A DNA stretch of 64,000 bases. Source: Ahaetulla prasina (lineage: Eukaryota; Chordata; Lepidosauria; Squamata; Colubridae). A model generated the notes under the pieces. That model was not told the DNA's origin, searched no databases, and was given only the letters and a program-made list of their open reading frames with translations. Positions within the stretch are counted from its first letter, which is position 1, and each line of letters begins with the position of its first letter. Position numbers and translations under genes: made by a program. Below are positions 1 to 9,630 of this stretch, piece by piece. The stretch is taken from contig NC_080542.1 of the NCBI RefSeq assembly GCF_028640845.1, forward strand, positions 66,539,064-66,603,063, in the 5' to 3' direction.

Positions 1-384
1 GTGGCAATTGAATACCCTGTAGGCACTGAGAGCTGATAAACCTCAAGGCGCATGGCTTCCCAACTTAGAATTTTCTGATAAGGACATTGGGAGATTCCAA
101 ATTCTGGGTCCTATGTGCTTCGTTCTGGGGATGGGACTGACATTGGTGGGAGAGCAGGTCATAGAATTAAGTGGTGTTGGGCAAGGGGAAATATCATAAG
201 CAAAAGCAGGCCATCTTTGGGAATTACAGTTCTATGAGAAACAGTTCTATGTTCCAGCTACCTGACTTTAGCCCCAATGCTTTGTCAGTGGACTTTTAGC
301 AGCCCTGGCCACTAGCTGCTTCTACTAAATACAAAGTCAGTCTGTAAAAGGTCTTTATCATCAATGATTTGATCAATAATGAGA
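1..384. other. unassigned sequence
   Basis: I see no exon, repeat family or RNA gene here. It abuts a dispersed repeat that starts near 385. It may be COA1 5' intron or flanking DNA. Confidence 0.4.
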
Positions 385-776
385 TGACAGACTTGGCATA
401 AACAAGTTCATTTAATGACCATTCAAAATTGCAATGGCACTGAAAAAAGTAACTTTTGACATTTTTCACACTTATGACCATCACAGCATCCCCATGGTCA
501 TGTGATTTGCATTCAGATGCTTGACAACTGACTTGTATTTATTATAGTTGCAATGTCCCAGCATCCCCGTGATCATCTTTTTGCCCCTCTGACAAGCAAA
601 GTTAATGGGAAAGCCAGATTTACTTAACACTAATTTAACAATTACAGTGTTACTAATTGAACAACTGCAGTGATACATTTAACGATGTGGCAAGAAAAGT
701 CATGAAATGGGGCAAAACTCACTTAGCAACATAAATTCTGGGCTCAGTTGTGATCGTAAGTTGAGGACTACCTGTA
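385..776. repeat. dispersed repeat family C, copy 1 (MITE-like)
   Basis: The end reads 'ttgaggactacctgtatt' and the interior carries phrases such as 'catgtgat', 'cacttagcaac' and 'aagccagatt' that recur near 17.1, 18.4, 39.2 and 53.1 kb. The two ends of the better copies look like diverged inverted repeats, as in a non-autonomous DNA transposon. I recognise this as a very common squamate interspersed repeat but cannot name the family. It has no coding capacity. Confidence 0.6.
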
Positions 777-844
777 TTACTGAGACCTGTGTGGATTCTA
801 AAAGGGGAGTTGCCCTTTCCGAAATTTGTCCAACTGGGTTACAA

Positions 845-1080
845 TTGAGCCATGGTGGCAAAGTGATTAGAATGCAATGTTGCAGACTAACTCTACCCAC
901 AGCCAGGAGTTTGATCCTGATGGACTCAAGACTGACTCAGCCTTCCATTCTTCTAAAATTGGTAAAAATGAGGACCCAGATTTTTAGGGACAATATACTG
1001 ACATTTGTAAACTGCTCAGAGAGTGTAAAGCACCACGGGTGGTATGTAAATCTAAGTGCTATTGCTATTGTTATTGCATT
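845..1080 (+). repeat. tRNA-derived SINE, copy 1
   Basis: A tRNA-like head has a box-A-like 'ggcaaagtgattagaatg' and a box-B-like 'gagtttgatcctgatgg'. The body contains 'aaaatgaggacccag' and the tail reads 'tgctattgctattgtta'. The same order occurs at 31.9 kb and 60.1 kb, so this is a dispersed SINE transcribable by RNA polymerase III when young. Confidence 0.7.
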
Positions 1081-1632
1081 GTGACAAGGATCCAGGGTCA
1101 TTCAGGAGGGAAAATCATAATTTCTTACAATCTTCATAGATCACAGATTACCAGTTGTGTGATCCTGTTCATTAAGTTGGGCTATAGAGATTAGTTAGGA
1201 CTGTTATTGTAGTTCCAGCCACCCTGCTGCACAGTGACCTCTCTGCTTGAACTCCTTTCACTCTATTTCTGGATTTGGCTGGTGGTTCTGGGGCACTTTA
1301 AACTCCCTTCCCTTGAAATGGGCTCTGAGGTGGCTCTAGAGGCTACCATGGCAGCCCTGGGCTTCTCCCAGGTTATTTAGAAGTCCATTCAAAGTGCTGG
1401 TGTCTTAGATTACTGGAGACATACTTAGATGACTCCATTGTGGAGGCAACAGTTCTTATCCTCTTTTACGCTCAGACTTTGTATATTTGTCTTCATATAT
1501 TTTTTTAATGTGGATTTCTTATATTTTTTGAACTTTTGTTTTACTTGATTGTTGATTGTGTTTCTCCAGAATATTTCACTTTGGTGTACATAACTATTTA
1601 TATCGCACATTTTGGATTTAATTTATTCAATT
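1081..1632. other. unassigned sequence
   Basis: No exon or known repeat is recognisable. The composition is ordinary and AT-rich, and open frames are short and uninformative. Confidence 0.4.
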
Positions 1633-1699
1633 ATGTATTTTTAATCCAAATTTAATCCAAATTTCAATTTGGTACACTGCTCTAATCCTAACCTTAACC

Positions 1700-2062
1700 C
1701 TAGTTGATTACCTGGCATTGCCCGCGTATTTATTTATCCCAATCTTATATTAGACAGGTAAAGGAATGAATTATATCTTTAGTGTCAAATCAAAGCAATT
1801 TTATTCACAGTATTTAAAAAAATATTCAAATTAAGAATAATATTAATTTAAGACAAAACTTGATTATAAGCATTTTTAGTTTCACTTCCAAGAGCAAGAA
1901 TAAATAAATTCTGTGGTGAACCCACCCTTGAGCAAACAAAATAAAGTTATCTGTGGGAGACACATGGTGATCTCAAATCCACTCCACAGTATTTAATAGA
2001 CTGACCCTGTGACTTATTGATTGTGATTGAGAATGCAAGTCTTAATTTAAAAAAAAAATTCA
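1700..2062 (-). pseudogene. Helitron helicase C-terminal fragment (decayed)
   Basis: On the - strand near 2053-1950 the frame encodes '[16 protein letters not shown]', the conserved late motif of the Pif1-type helicase of Helitron RepHel proteins. After an in-frame stop the same frame resumes as 'YFVCSRVGSPQNLFILAL', the next conserved block of that domain. The remnant then decays. About 200 bases further on the - strand comes a short GC stem and a CTAG at 1703-1700, which could be the Helitron 3' end (CTRR), but that end is weak. There is no Rep domain in the window, so this is a fragment of a rolling-circle transposon. Confidence 0.6.
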
Positions 2063-2069
2063 ATTTTTT

Positions 2070-2140
2070 TTCCAGAGAGTAAGTCATCTTTGTACCACAT
2101 TTGGTTGAAATTGCTTGAGCTGTTCCAGAGTTATGCTGGA

Positions 2141-2173
<33 letters not shown>

Positions 2174-2730
2174 CACACCCCGAGGGGTATTAGGGGTGTG
2201 TAACCCCTACAGAATTTTTTTCCAGAGAGTACGTCATCTGTGTACGTTTGGTTGGTTGAAATTGCTCAAGCCATTCTAGAGTTATGCTGGAACGCAAACA
2301 ACATACCCTGAGGGGTGCTGGGGTGTGTTACCCCCACAGTATTTTTTTTCAGAGAGAAAGTCATCTGTGTAGCAAGTTTGGTTAAAATTGCTCGAGGCGT
2401 TTCAAGAGTTATGCTGGAACACACACACACAGACACACACAGACACATGCGCATGCACGCATGCACACACAAACACCAGGGGTGTCTTACCTCCACGGTA
2501 TTTGTTTCCAGAGAGTAAGTCATCTGTGTACCAAATTTGGTTGAAATTGCTCCAGCCGTTCCAGAGTTATGCTGGAACACACAGACAGACACACAGACAC
2601 ACAGACACACAGACTACACACACACACACACCAAGGATGTCTTACCCTCACAGTATTTGTTTCCAGAGAGTAAGTCATCTGTGTTTGGTTGAAATTGCTC
2701 AAGCTGTTCCAGAGTTATGCTGGATCGTAT
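2070..2730. repeat. five-unit degenerate tandem array with CA-rich spacers
   Basis: Units begin near 2071, 2219, 2348, 2506 and 2661. Each reads approximately 'ccagagagtaagtcatctg', then 'ttggttgaaattgctc', then 'gttccagagttatgctgg', followed by a variable CA/GACA microsatellite. The period varies from about 130 to 158 bases because the microsatellite spacers differ in length. The array directly abuts the Helitron helicase fragment. Confidence 0.8.
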
Positions 2731-2737
2731 GTATGTG

Positions 2738-2771
<34 letters not shown>

Positions 2772-2792
2772 TGTATGTATATATATATATAT
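2728..2792. repeat. (TATG)n/(TA)n microsatellite
   Basis: A run of GTAT units passes into a TA run, directly adjoining the 3' end of a Penelope-like element at 2793. Confidence 0.95.
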
Positions 2793-5130
2793 AGGTCTTT
2801 GGTTGTTCGGGTTTTCTCCCGTGTAAAATTGGAAGTGTCTTGGCGACGTTTCGACGAAGTCTCATTCGTCATCTTCAGGCTTCAGCTTCGTGCTTCTGGG
2901 AGCAATGTGTGATCGCAGCTGTTTCTTCCTTTTAACTGCTAGTGGGGGTTTGAACTGATTGGGTGGGAGTTTGGCTGTGCTCTGATTGGATGGGTTTTTT
3001 TCCTGTGCTCTGATTGGCTGGGGGTGTGTCCTGTGTTGGTGGGGGCTTGGTTGTGCTCAGTCTAGTCTGTGCTGCAGGGGGATTTGAGCTGGTGAGCTGC
3101 ATAGCTGTTGTTTGGCTTTGTGGTCGTGCTACATCTTCATAGTGGGTGTCAGTCTGCTGCATGAATGGATTGGAGGGGTTTGAAATGGCTAATGTTGCAG
3201 CTGCGGTCTGGCTTCTGGTCCTTGGTCGTGCTTTATGATCAGTGTGGGTTTGGGTCTGCTTTCTGGGTGGATGTGTGGTGGTGACATCCTGTGTGGACCT
3301 TGTGAGTGTGGGTCTGGTGTCATTCCTCGTGTTAGGGACTCGTTTGTCAATAAAGGGCGGGTTTCCAAATGGCTGGTAGGCGGAGGTGTCATCTCGCTTG
3401 TTCATGCTGTGTGGGCGTTTTCTATCTCAATGGCTTCTCTGATTATTCTGTTGTTAAAGTGTTCAGTTTTGGCGATAGTTCTGGTCTTTTAAAGTCAATA
3501 TCATGTCCTGTGACTTTAAAGTGTTGGACCAGGGAAGAAGTTGGTTCCTCTTTTTTGAATGAGTTCTTGTGTTCTTCAATGCGTGCACTTATTCTTCTGT
3601 TGGTTTGTCCAATGTATGTGGTGGGGCAGGCGGTGCATGGACTTTCATATACTCCTTGATTTTCTAACTCAATTTTGTCTTTGGGGTTTCTTAGGATGGT
3701 GGATATTTTTCTGTTTGTGCAGAATGCTGTCTTGATGTTGTGTTTGTGGAGGATCTTGCTGATTCTGTCTGTGGTGCCTTTTATATATGGGAGGAGGGCT
3801 GTGCCGTTTTCTTGTTCTCTGTCTTGGATTTTAGTGGGGGGTTCTTTTTGGATTAGCTTGGTAATCTTATTTCTTTGGAATCCATTGGATGTTAGTACGT
3901 TAGTGAGAGTGTCTAGTTCGGGTTTTAGGTGTTGTTCATCAGCTAAGCATTTTGTTCTGGAGATGAGTGTCTTGGCTACGGAGTTGATCTGTGCTGGGTG
4001 GTGGTGTGAGAGTGCGTGCAGATAGCGGTTTGTGTGTGTTTTCTTCTGGTAGATGGTGTGTCCTAGGGAGCCATTGGGTTTTCTGTAGACTAAGACATCC
4101 AGGAAGGGAAGTTGGTTATTAACTTCTGTTTCCATGGTGAACTGTATTTTGGGGTGTAGGCTATTGAGGTGTGTGAGGAAGTTTTCAAGTTTTTCTTTCC
4201 CGTGTGGCCAGATTATGAAGGTGTCATCTACATATCTGAGCCAGAGTTTGGGTTTGTGATCAGATTTTTCTAGAGCTTGGGTTTCAAAGTGTTCCATGTA
4301 GAGATTGGCAATGACAGGTGAGAGGGGTGATCCCATGGGTGCTCCTTCTATTTGTTTGTATTTTTGTCCATTATAGATGAAGTATGTGTTGGATAGGCAG
4401 TGGTTGGTCAGTTCTAGGATGTGCTTGGGGGGGTTATATTTGTTTTGGATAGCTGTCAAGGCTTCTTTGATTGGCACTTGGGTGAAGAGGGATATGACAT
4501 CAAAGCTCACGAGTAGGTCGTTGGGCTGTAAGTTTTGTTTCTTTATGATCTCTATGAACTGGAATGAGTTTTTACGTGAGGTGATGGATTCTGCATAGGG
4601 CTGTAGTTGTTTGGCGAGAAATTTGGCTAGGTTTTGTAGAGGTGAGCCTATGGAGCTGACTATGGGTCTGAGTGGGGTTCCTTCTTTGTGTATCTTGGGG
4701 AGGCCATAGAGCTTAGGGCATCTGGATGATTTCTCTGGGAATGATTCTTTGTTGGATTTCTTCGCTGATGGGGGAGGCTTTTATTTTGGATCTAGTGGTT
4801 TTTTCTAGGTAGGTGGTGGGGTCTGTGTTTAGGGGCTTGTATGCAGGGTCTTGGAGTAGGTTGGTTAATTTGGTTTGGTAGTCAGATGTGTTCATAACCA
4901 CCGTGGCGTTGCCCTTGTCTGCTGGTAAGATTATTATGCTGGTATCTTTTTTCAGGTTAAGTAGTGCTGTCTGTTCCTCTTTGGGTAAGTTGCTTTTGGG
5001 TGGCTTGCTGGTGCAGAGGATGTTGGAGATCTCGAGTCTGATTTTGTTAGCGTCATCAGGGTTGATTTTGGTCAGGCTGGTTTCAACTCCGCATATAATG
5101 GTTTCGGTGGGGATGTATTTGGGAGTGATA
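2793..5130 (-). mobile_element. Penelope-like retroelement, copy 1 (- strand)
   Basis: Read on the - strand from about 5130 to 2793, this encodes a PLE protein. It has an RT domain with 'GAPMGSPLSPVIANLYM' and the catalytic 'YVDDTF' (near 4230), then a GIY-YIG endonuclease segment with '[19 protein letters not shown]' (near 3560-3620), then a Lys/Thr/Gln-rich tail. The protein is broken: there is a frame change near 4700-4712 and another near 3490. The 5' end is truncated at a (TA)n tract. The 3' end contains a hammerhead-like motif (2845-2878) and abuts a TATG/TA tract. The element is diagnosed by the combination of RT plus GIY-YIG endonuclease; LINEs use other nucleases. Confidence 0.9.
3443..4510 (-). 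pseudogene. PLE reverse transcriptase-endonuclease, open segment
   Basis: This is the longest open stretch of copy 1 (355 codons). It starts inside the RT palm ('SFDVISLFTQVPI'), carries the YVDD catalytic box, continues through the thumb region, and ends in the GIY-YIG endonuclease with an 'EEHKNSFKKEEP' stretch. An upstream part of the same protein, in a different frame, lies at 5130-4713 ('ILPADKGNATVVMN', a typical early PLE RT block). The change of frame means this copy cannot make the whole enzyme. Confidence 0.85.
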
Positions 5131-5142
5131 TATATATATATG

Positions 5143-6727
5143 TACAAACAAGTAGAAGGAGCACCCATGGGATCACCCCTCTCACCTGTCATTGCCAATC
5201 TCTACATGGAACACTTTGAAACCCAAGCTCTAGGAAAATCTGATCACAAACCCAAACTCTGGCTCAGATATGTAGATGATACCTTCATAATCTGGCCACA
5301 CGGGAAAGAAAAACTTGACAACTTCCTCACACACCTCAATAGCCTACACCCCAAAATACAGTTCACCATGGAAACAGAAGTTAATAACCAACTTCCCTTC
5401 CTGGATGTCTTAGTCTACAGAAAACCCAATGGCTCCCTAGGACACACCATCTACCAGAAGAAAACACACACAAACCGCTATCTGCACGCACTCTCACACC
5501 ACCACCCAGCACAGATCAACTCCGTAGCCAAGACACTCATCTCCAGAACAAAATGCTTAGCTGATGAACAACACCTAAAACCCGAACTAGACACTCTCAC
5601 TAACGTACTAACATCCAATGGATTCCAAAGAAATAAGATTACCAAGCTAATCCAAAAAGAACCCCCCACTAAAATCCAAGACAGAGAACAAGAAAACGGC
5701 ACAGCCCTCCTCCCATATATAAAAGGCACCACAGACAGAATCAGCAAGATCCTCCACAAACACAACATCAAGACAGCATTCTGCACAAACAGAAAATATC
5801 CACCATCCTAAGAAACCCCAAAGACAAAATTGAGTTAGAAAATCAAGGAGTATATGAAATCCATGCACCGCCTGCCCCACCACATACATTGGACAAACCA
5901 ACAGAAGAATAAGTGCACGATTGAAGAACACAAGAACTCATTCAAAAAGAGGAACTAACTTCTTCCTGGTCCAACACTTTAAAGTCACAGGACATGATAT
6001 TGACTTTAAAAAGACCAGAACTATCGCCAAAACTGAACACTTTAACAACAGAATAATCAGAGAAGCCATTGAGATAGAAAAACGCCCACACAGCATGAAC
6101 AAACGAGATGACACCTCCCGCCTACCAGCCATTTGGAAACCCGCCCTTATTGACAAACGAGTCCCTAACACGAGGAATGACACCAGACCCACACTCACAA
6201 GGTCCACACAGGATGTCACCACCGCACATCCACCCAGAAAGCAGACCCAAACCCACACTGATCATAAAGCACGACCAAGGACCAGAAGCCAGACCGCAGC
6301 TGCAACATTAGCCATTTCAAACCCCTCCAATCCATTCATGCAGCAGACTGGCACCCACTATGAAGATGTGGCACGACCACAAAGCCAAACAACAGCTATG
6401 CAGCTCACCAGCTCAAATCCCCCTGCAGCACAGACTAGACTGAGCACAACCAAGCCCCCACCAACACAGGACACACCCCCAGCCAATCAGAGCACAGAAA
6501 AAACCCCATCCAATCAGAGCACAGCCAAGCTCCCACCCAATCAGTTCAAACCCCCACTAGCAGTTAAAAGGAAGAAACAGCTGCGATCACACATTGCTCC
6601 CAGAAGCACGGTTGAAGCCTGAAGATGACGAATGAGACTTCCGAAACGCCGCCAAGACACTTCCAATTTTACGGAGAAAACCCGAACAACCAAAGACCTA
6701 TATACAAACACCGTGAAAACCTCAGAA

Positions 6728-6730
<3 letters not shown>
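5143..6730 (+). mobile_element. Penelope-like retroelement, copy 2 (+ strand, inverted partner)
   Basis: This is a second, 5'-truncated PLE facing the opposite way to copy 1. It opens at the 'GAPMGSP' RT block with no upstream RT part, carries the YVDDTF box near 5270, and runs into the endonuclease. Frame breaks near 5800 and 5860-5920 split the protein. It ends with the same non-coding 3' segment as copy 1, including a slightly damaged hammerhead-like core (6619-6647), then meets a long (AT)n tract. It matches 2793-4360 in reverse complement along nearly its whole length. Confidence 0.9.

Positions 6731-6816
<86 letters not shown>
6731..6816. repeat. (AT)n microsatellite
   Basis: An uninterrupted AT tract of about 86 bases, followed by CA-rich and CATA-rich sequence to 6850, lies at the 3' end of a PLE copy. 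Confidence 0.97.
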
Positions 6817-6820
<4 letters not shown>

Positions 6821-6950
6821 ACACACACACGCACACATACATACATACATAGGTCCTTTTTTATATATATAGATGTATTTTTTATCCAAATTACAATTTG
6901 GGTAATGGTACACTGCTCATGTTGGTTAACTGAAGCACCTTAAGTGCTGC

Positions 6951-8733
6951 AAATCAGTCTAGCCATTGGTCAATCTCCTCATTCAGGAAAAGGTGGAAAT
7001 AGTTTTATCACTTACACCATCTGGAACACTTTTCACTCAAAGAGGCAATTATTCCCAGACATCAGGAACTTAGATAAAGGGGAAGATAGACCTGATTAAA
7101 AAAAGGGAAAGTGGCCTTGGAAAACTCAAAGAGTTAGGAGAATAGAGATTATATATGTTGTTTTCACAACTTAAAGCAGGGATGGATAATTGTACTTTCT
7201 AGAAGTTGTAGTACATTTTTTTCTCCATTGGCTGTACTGGCCATGCTGATAGTTCAACACCCAGAGAACAATTTCTTGGCCAGTTTGGGGTATTATTTTT
7301 CAGCTTCTAAAGCTGCATCGTCTGGAAAACATTTTTAGAAAGGGATATTGCAAAATATTCATATTTTTTCTGCAGTATCAGTTTTTTGCAAAGCCAGTCT
7401 TGAATTCTGAGAGTTGTAATCTCAAAACATCTAGAGGACATCAAATTGGGTAATATTGGTTAGTAGCAGAGGAGGAAGATACGATGCCATTTTTAAAGAC
7501 CTATTCTAAAGGAACTTAAAGATACTAATGTATGTAACTATTTTTAATTCCAGAATAATTCTTTTTAACCAAGACAATTAAAGAACTTCCTGGGAAGAGC
7601 TTGACAAGGTATGATATAATATCATTAGATATGATTGATTGATAGATTGATTGATTGATTATGCACCATCAAGTAATTTTTTAACTTAAAAACCACATTG
7701 ATTTACTCCATAGCAATCTATCCCTAACCTATTCTTTTAGGAATATCCTAAGAAGATAAAGCTATATTTAGGGATTATTGTTGCATTTTTACTAATGTGT
7801 AAAGGCATGTGTAAAGCTACAGCACTTCATCTTGGAAGGAGCAAAAGAATGAATGACCATGTTCTTGAGCATTCTCACATTACTTATGCAAAATATTTGC
7901 CTTTCCCTCCTGTTTTATTCACTTAATGTAATGTAATGTAATCATTTTGCCAACATTTTCCTGTTTGTGGCTACATTGCTGTCACTTTTAGGAATAATCA
8001 GGGCTTCTTAATCATCTCGAGAAATGATCTTTTGAAAATATCTTCTAAGCAAGTCCTGATCAAATTAATAGGATTGTACGTACATATGCTAATGTTCTTA
8101 CATGTGCTGTGGTAGTTACTATTTGAAAATGTTTCCTTGTGACAATGTGCTTATTAATAAATCCACACTCAAAGAATTGAAAAGGAAGCATATTATTTTT
8201 TATGTTTACTTCCTTGTTCTGATTATTATGATTTAAGATTCGTTCTTACATTCACACATTCTATCAATGTGAATCTCCAAAGTGTGAATCTCCAAAGTCC
8301 TATATTCATCCAAGCTATATTTATCTCTTGAAAGCATTAGTGGGAGGAAATACAGTATCTTCATTGCAATAAATGTTGCATTGCAATAAATGCAATAAAT
8401 AAATAACATGGGAACGATCAAAAAAAGAAAAAAAAACTGAATTCATTTCTTTAGCAGCACTCTGTCTTTTCTGCTTCTTCTCTGATGTTTGTCATCTGCC
8501 TGAATATCAGAGCAACGTTACAAAAAAACCTGATTTGCAAGATAGGCAGGTTTAATGAAGAACACAGGAACAAAAACCTACTGCAAAATCTTCTAATATC
8601 ATTTTGTCTACTTTTATCTGTACTTCAATGACTCAAAAATGAGGCAACCTTTCCTCTTACTAACTACTCAATCTATTTCGTGATGATGATGTCATTGGTT
8701 TTCTTTCCCTTCCTTCTATGGGTTCCCCTAATT
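6951..8733. other. mostly unassigned AT-rich sequence
   Basis: I see no exon. Short simple repeats occur: GATT units near 7633-7660, 'taatg' units near 7925-7942, a duplicated 'gtgaatctccaaag' near 8269-8297, and 'gcaataaat' units near 8365-8400. Confidence 0.4.
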
Positions 8734-9142
8734 CAGTGATGGCAAACGTTGTGCGTGGGTGGAAATGATGCACATGCGTGCTTGTTGGGGCCATGCTCCA
8801 GAACAGCTGAACTTCCAGGTTCTAGCATGCATGCGCGCCCAATGATCAGCTGGCCGGCATGCATGTGCAGGTTGGGTTTCGGGACTGCCACGCGCACGAA
8901 GGGATTGTGCTCTGGAAAAGCTGAACTTCTGGGTTCTGGCGTGCATGCACACCCGACAATCAGCTGGCCAGGGAACATGCACACACTGGTTTTTGGCACT
9001 GCCACATGCGCAAAGGACAGCTGATTGGCACGTGCACATGCGTACCAGAAACTTGGAAGTTATACAGGTAAGGCCGCGCGTGCCGGGTGACATGGTTTTG
9101 TGTGCCATTTTGGCCATGTGTACCACAGGTTCGCCATCATGG
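8734..9142. mobile_element. hAT-type MITE, GC- and CpG-rich
   Basis: The ends are 'cagtgatggc' and, in reverse complement, 'ccatgatggc'. It is flanked by 8-base duplications 'ccctaatt' (8726-8733) and 'ccctagtt' (9143-9150), which differ by one base. An 8-base duplication with CAGNGATGGC-like ends fits a non-autonomous hAT element. The interior is rich in 'gcatgcgcg' type words and has internal repeats. There is no transposase. Confidence 0.8.
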
Positions 9143-9150
9143 CCCTAGTT

Positions 9151-9532
9151 GATTCCTATACAATGGGTAACATTTCATTTTGAAATAAATTGAACCTTTC
9201 CTCCAAAGACTGAAAAATCTTCCTGCCCCTGCTTTCCTGTATGTATTCAGTGCATATGCAAAGGCATAGGAATACTAGGCTACATTTCTGACTGCTAGCC
9301 ATACAGGAATGTCATTTTCTCCCCAATATTTAATGAAACAGTGACATCCCTGGAAAAAAAATGGATTTGGCCTGCTTAGTTTTCCTTTAGGATTTTCTCT
9401 GAAAGAATCAATACAGAATGCTATGTGGGCTTTTATTCAGGCCAGTCTTGTGGAAATATTGAAAAAACATTAACATAATTGCCTGTTTTTTCTCATGCAC
9501 AATAATTTGTTTTCCAACTTTTTTCTCCCTAG
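9151..9532. other. COA1: sequence upstream of the first listed COA1 exon
   Basis: It ends in a polypyrimidine stretch and 'ccctag' that serves as splice acceptor for the exon at 9533. No exon is seen within it. The true COA1 promoter and any earlier non-coding exon are not identified and probably lie upstream. Confidence 0.5.
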
Positions 9533-9630
9533 GAAATAAAATATGTCCTTAAGAAAATTTCATCAAATGGCTCTTTTTATGGGTATTCAATGTATTGCAG
9601 CAGGTGCTTTTACATACTACTATGTACAAA
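9533..9630 (+). CDS. COA1: COA1 first coding exon
   Basis: The acceptor is at 9531-9532 and the donor 'gtaagt' at 9631. ATG at 9543 starts a 29-codon segment plus one base. A short 10-base untranslated stretch precedes it, so at least one earlier non-coding exon is expected. The segment supplies the membrane anchor. Confidence 0.85.

Noticed and set aside
707..1084. 125-codon open frame on +
   Set aside because: It spans the end of dispersed repeat C and a tRNA-derived SINE, with no protein motif.
2266..2912. Several Cys/Val- or His/Thr-rich frames
   Set aside because: They are translations of CA microsatellites and the tandem array.
8728..9148. Overlapping frames on both strands, up to 132 codons
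   Set aside because: They lie wholly within the GC-rich MITE at 8734-9142 and are a by-product of low stop density.
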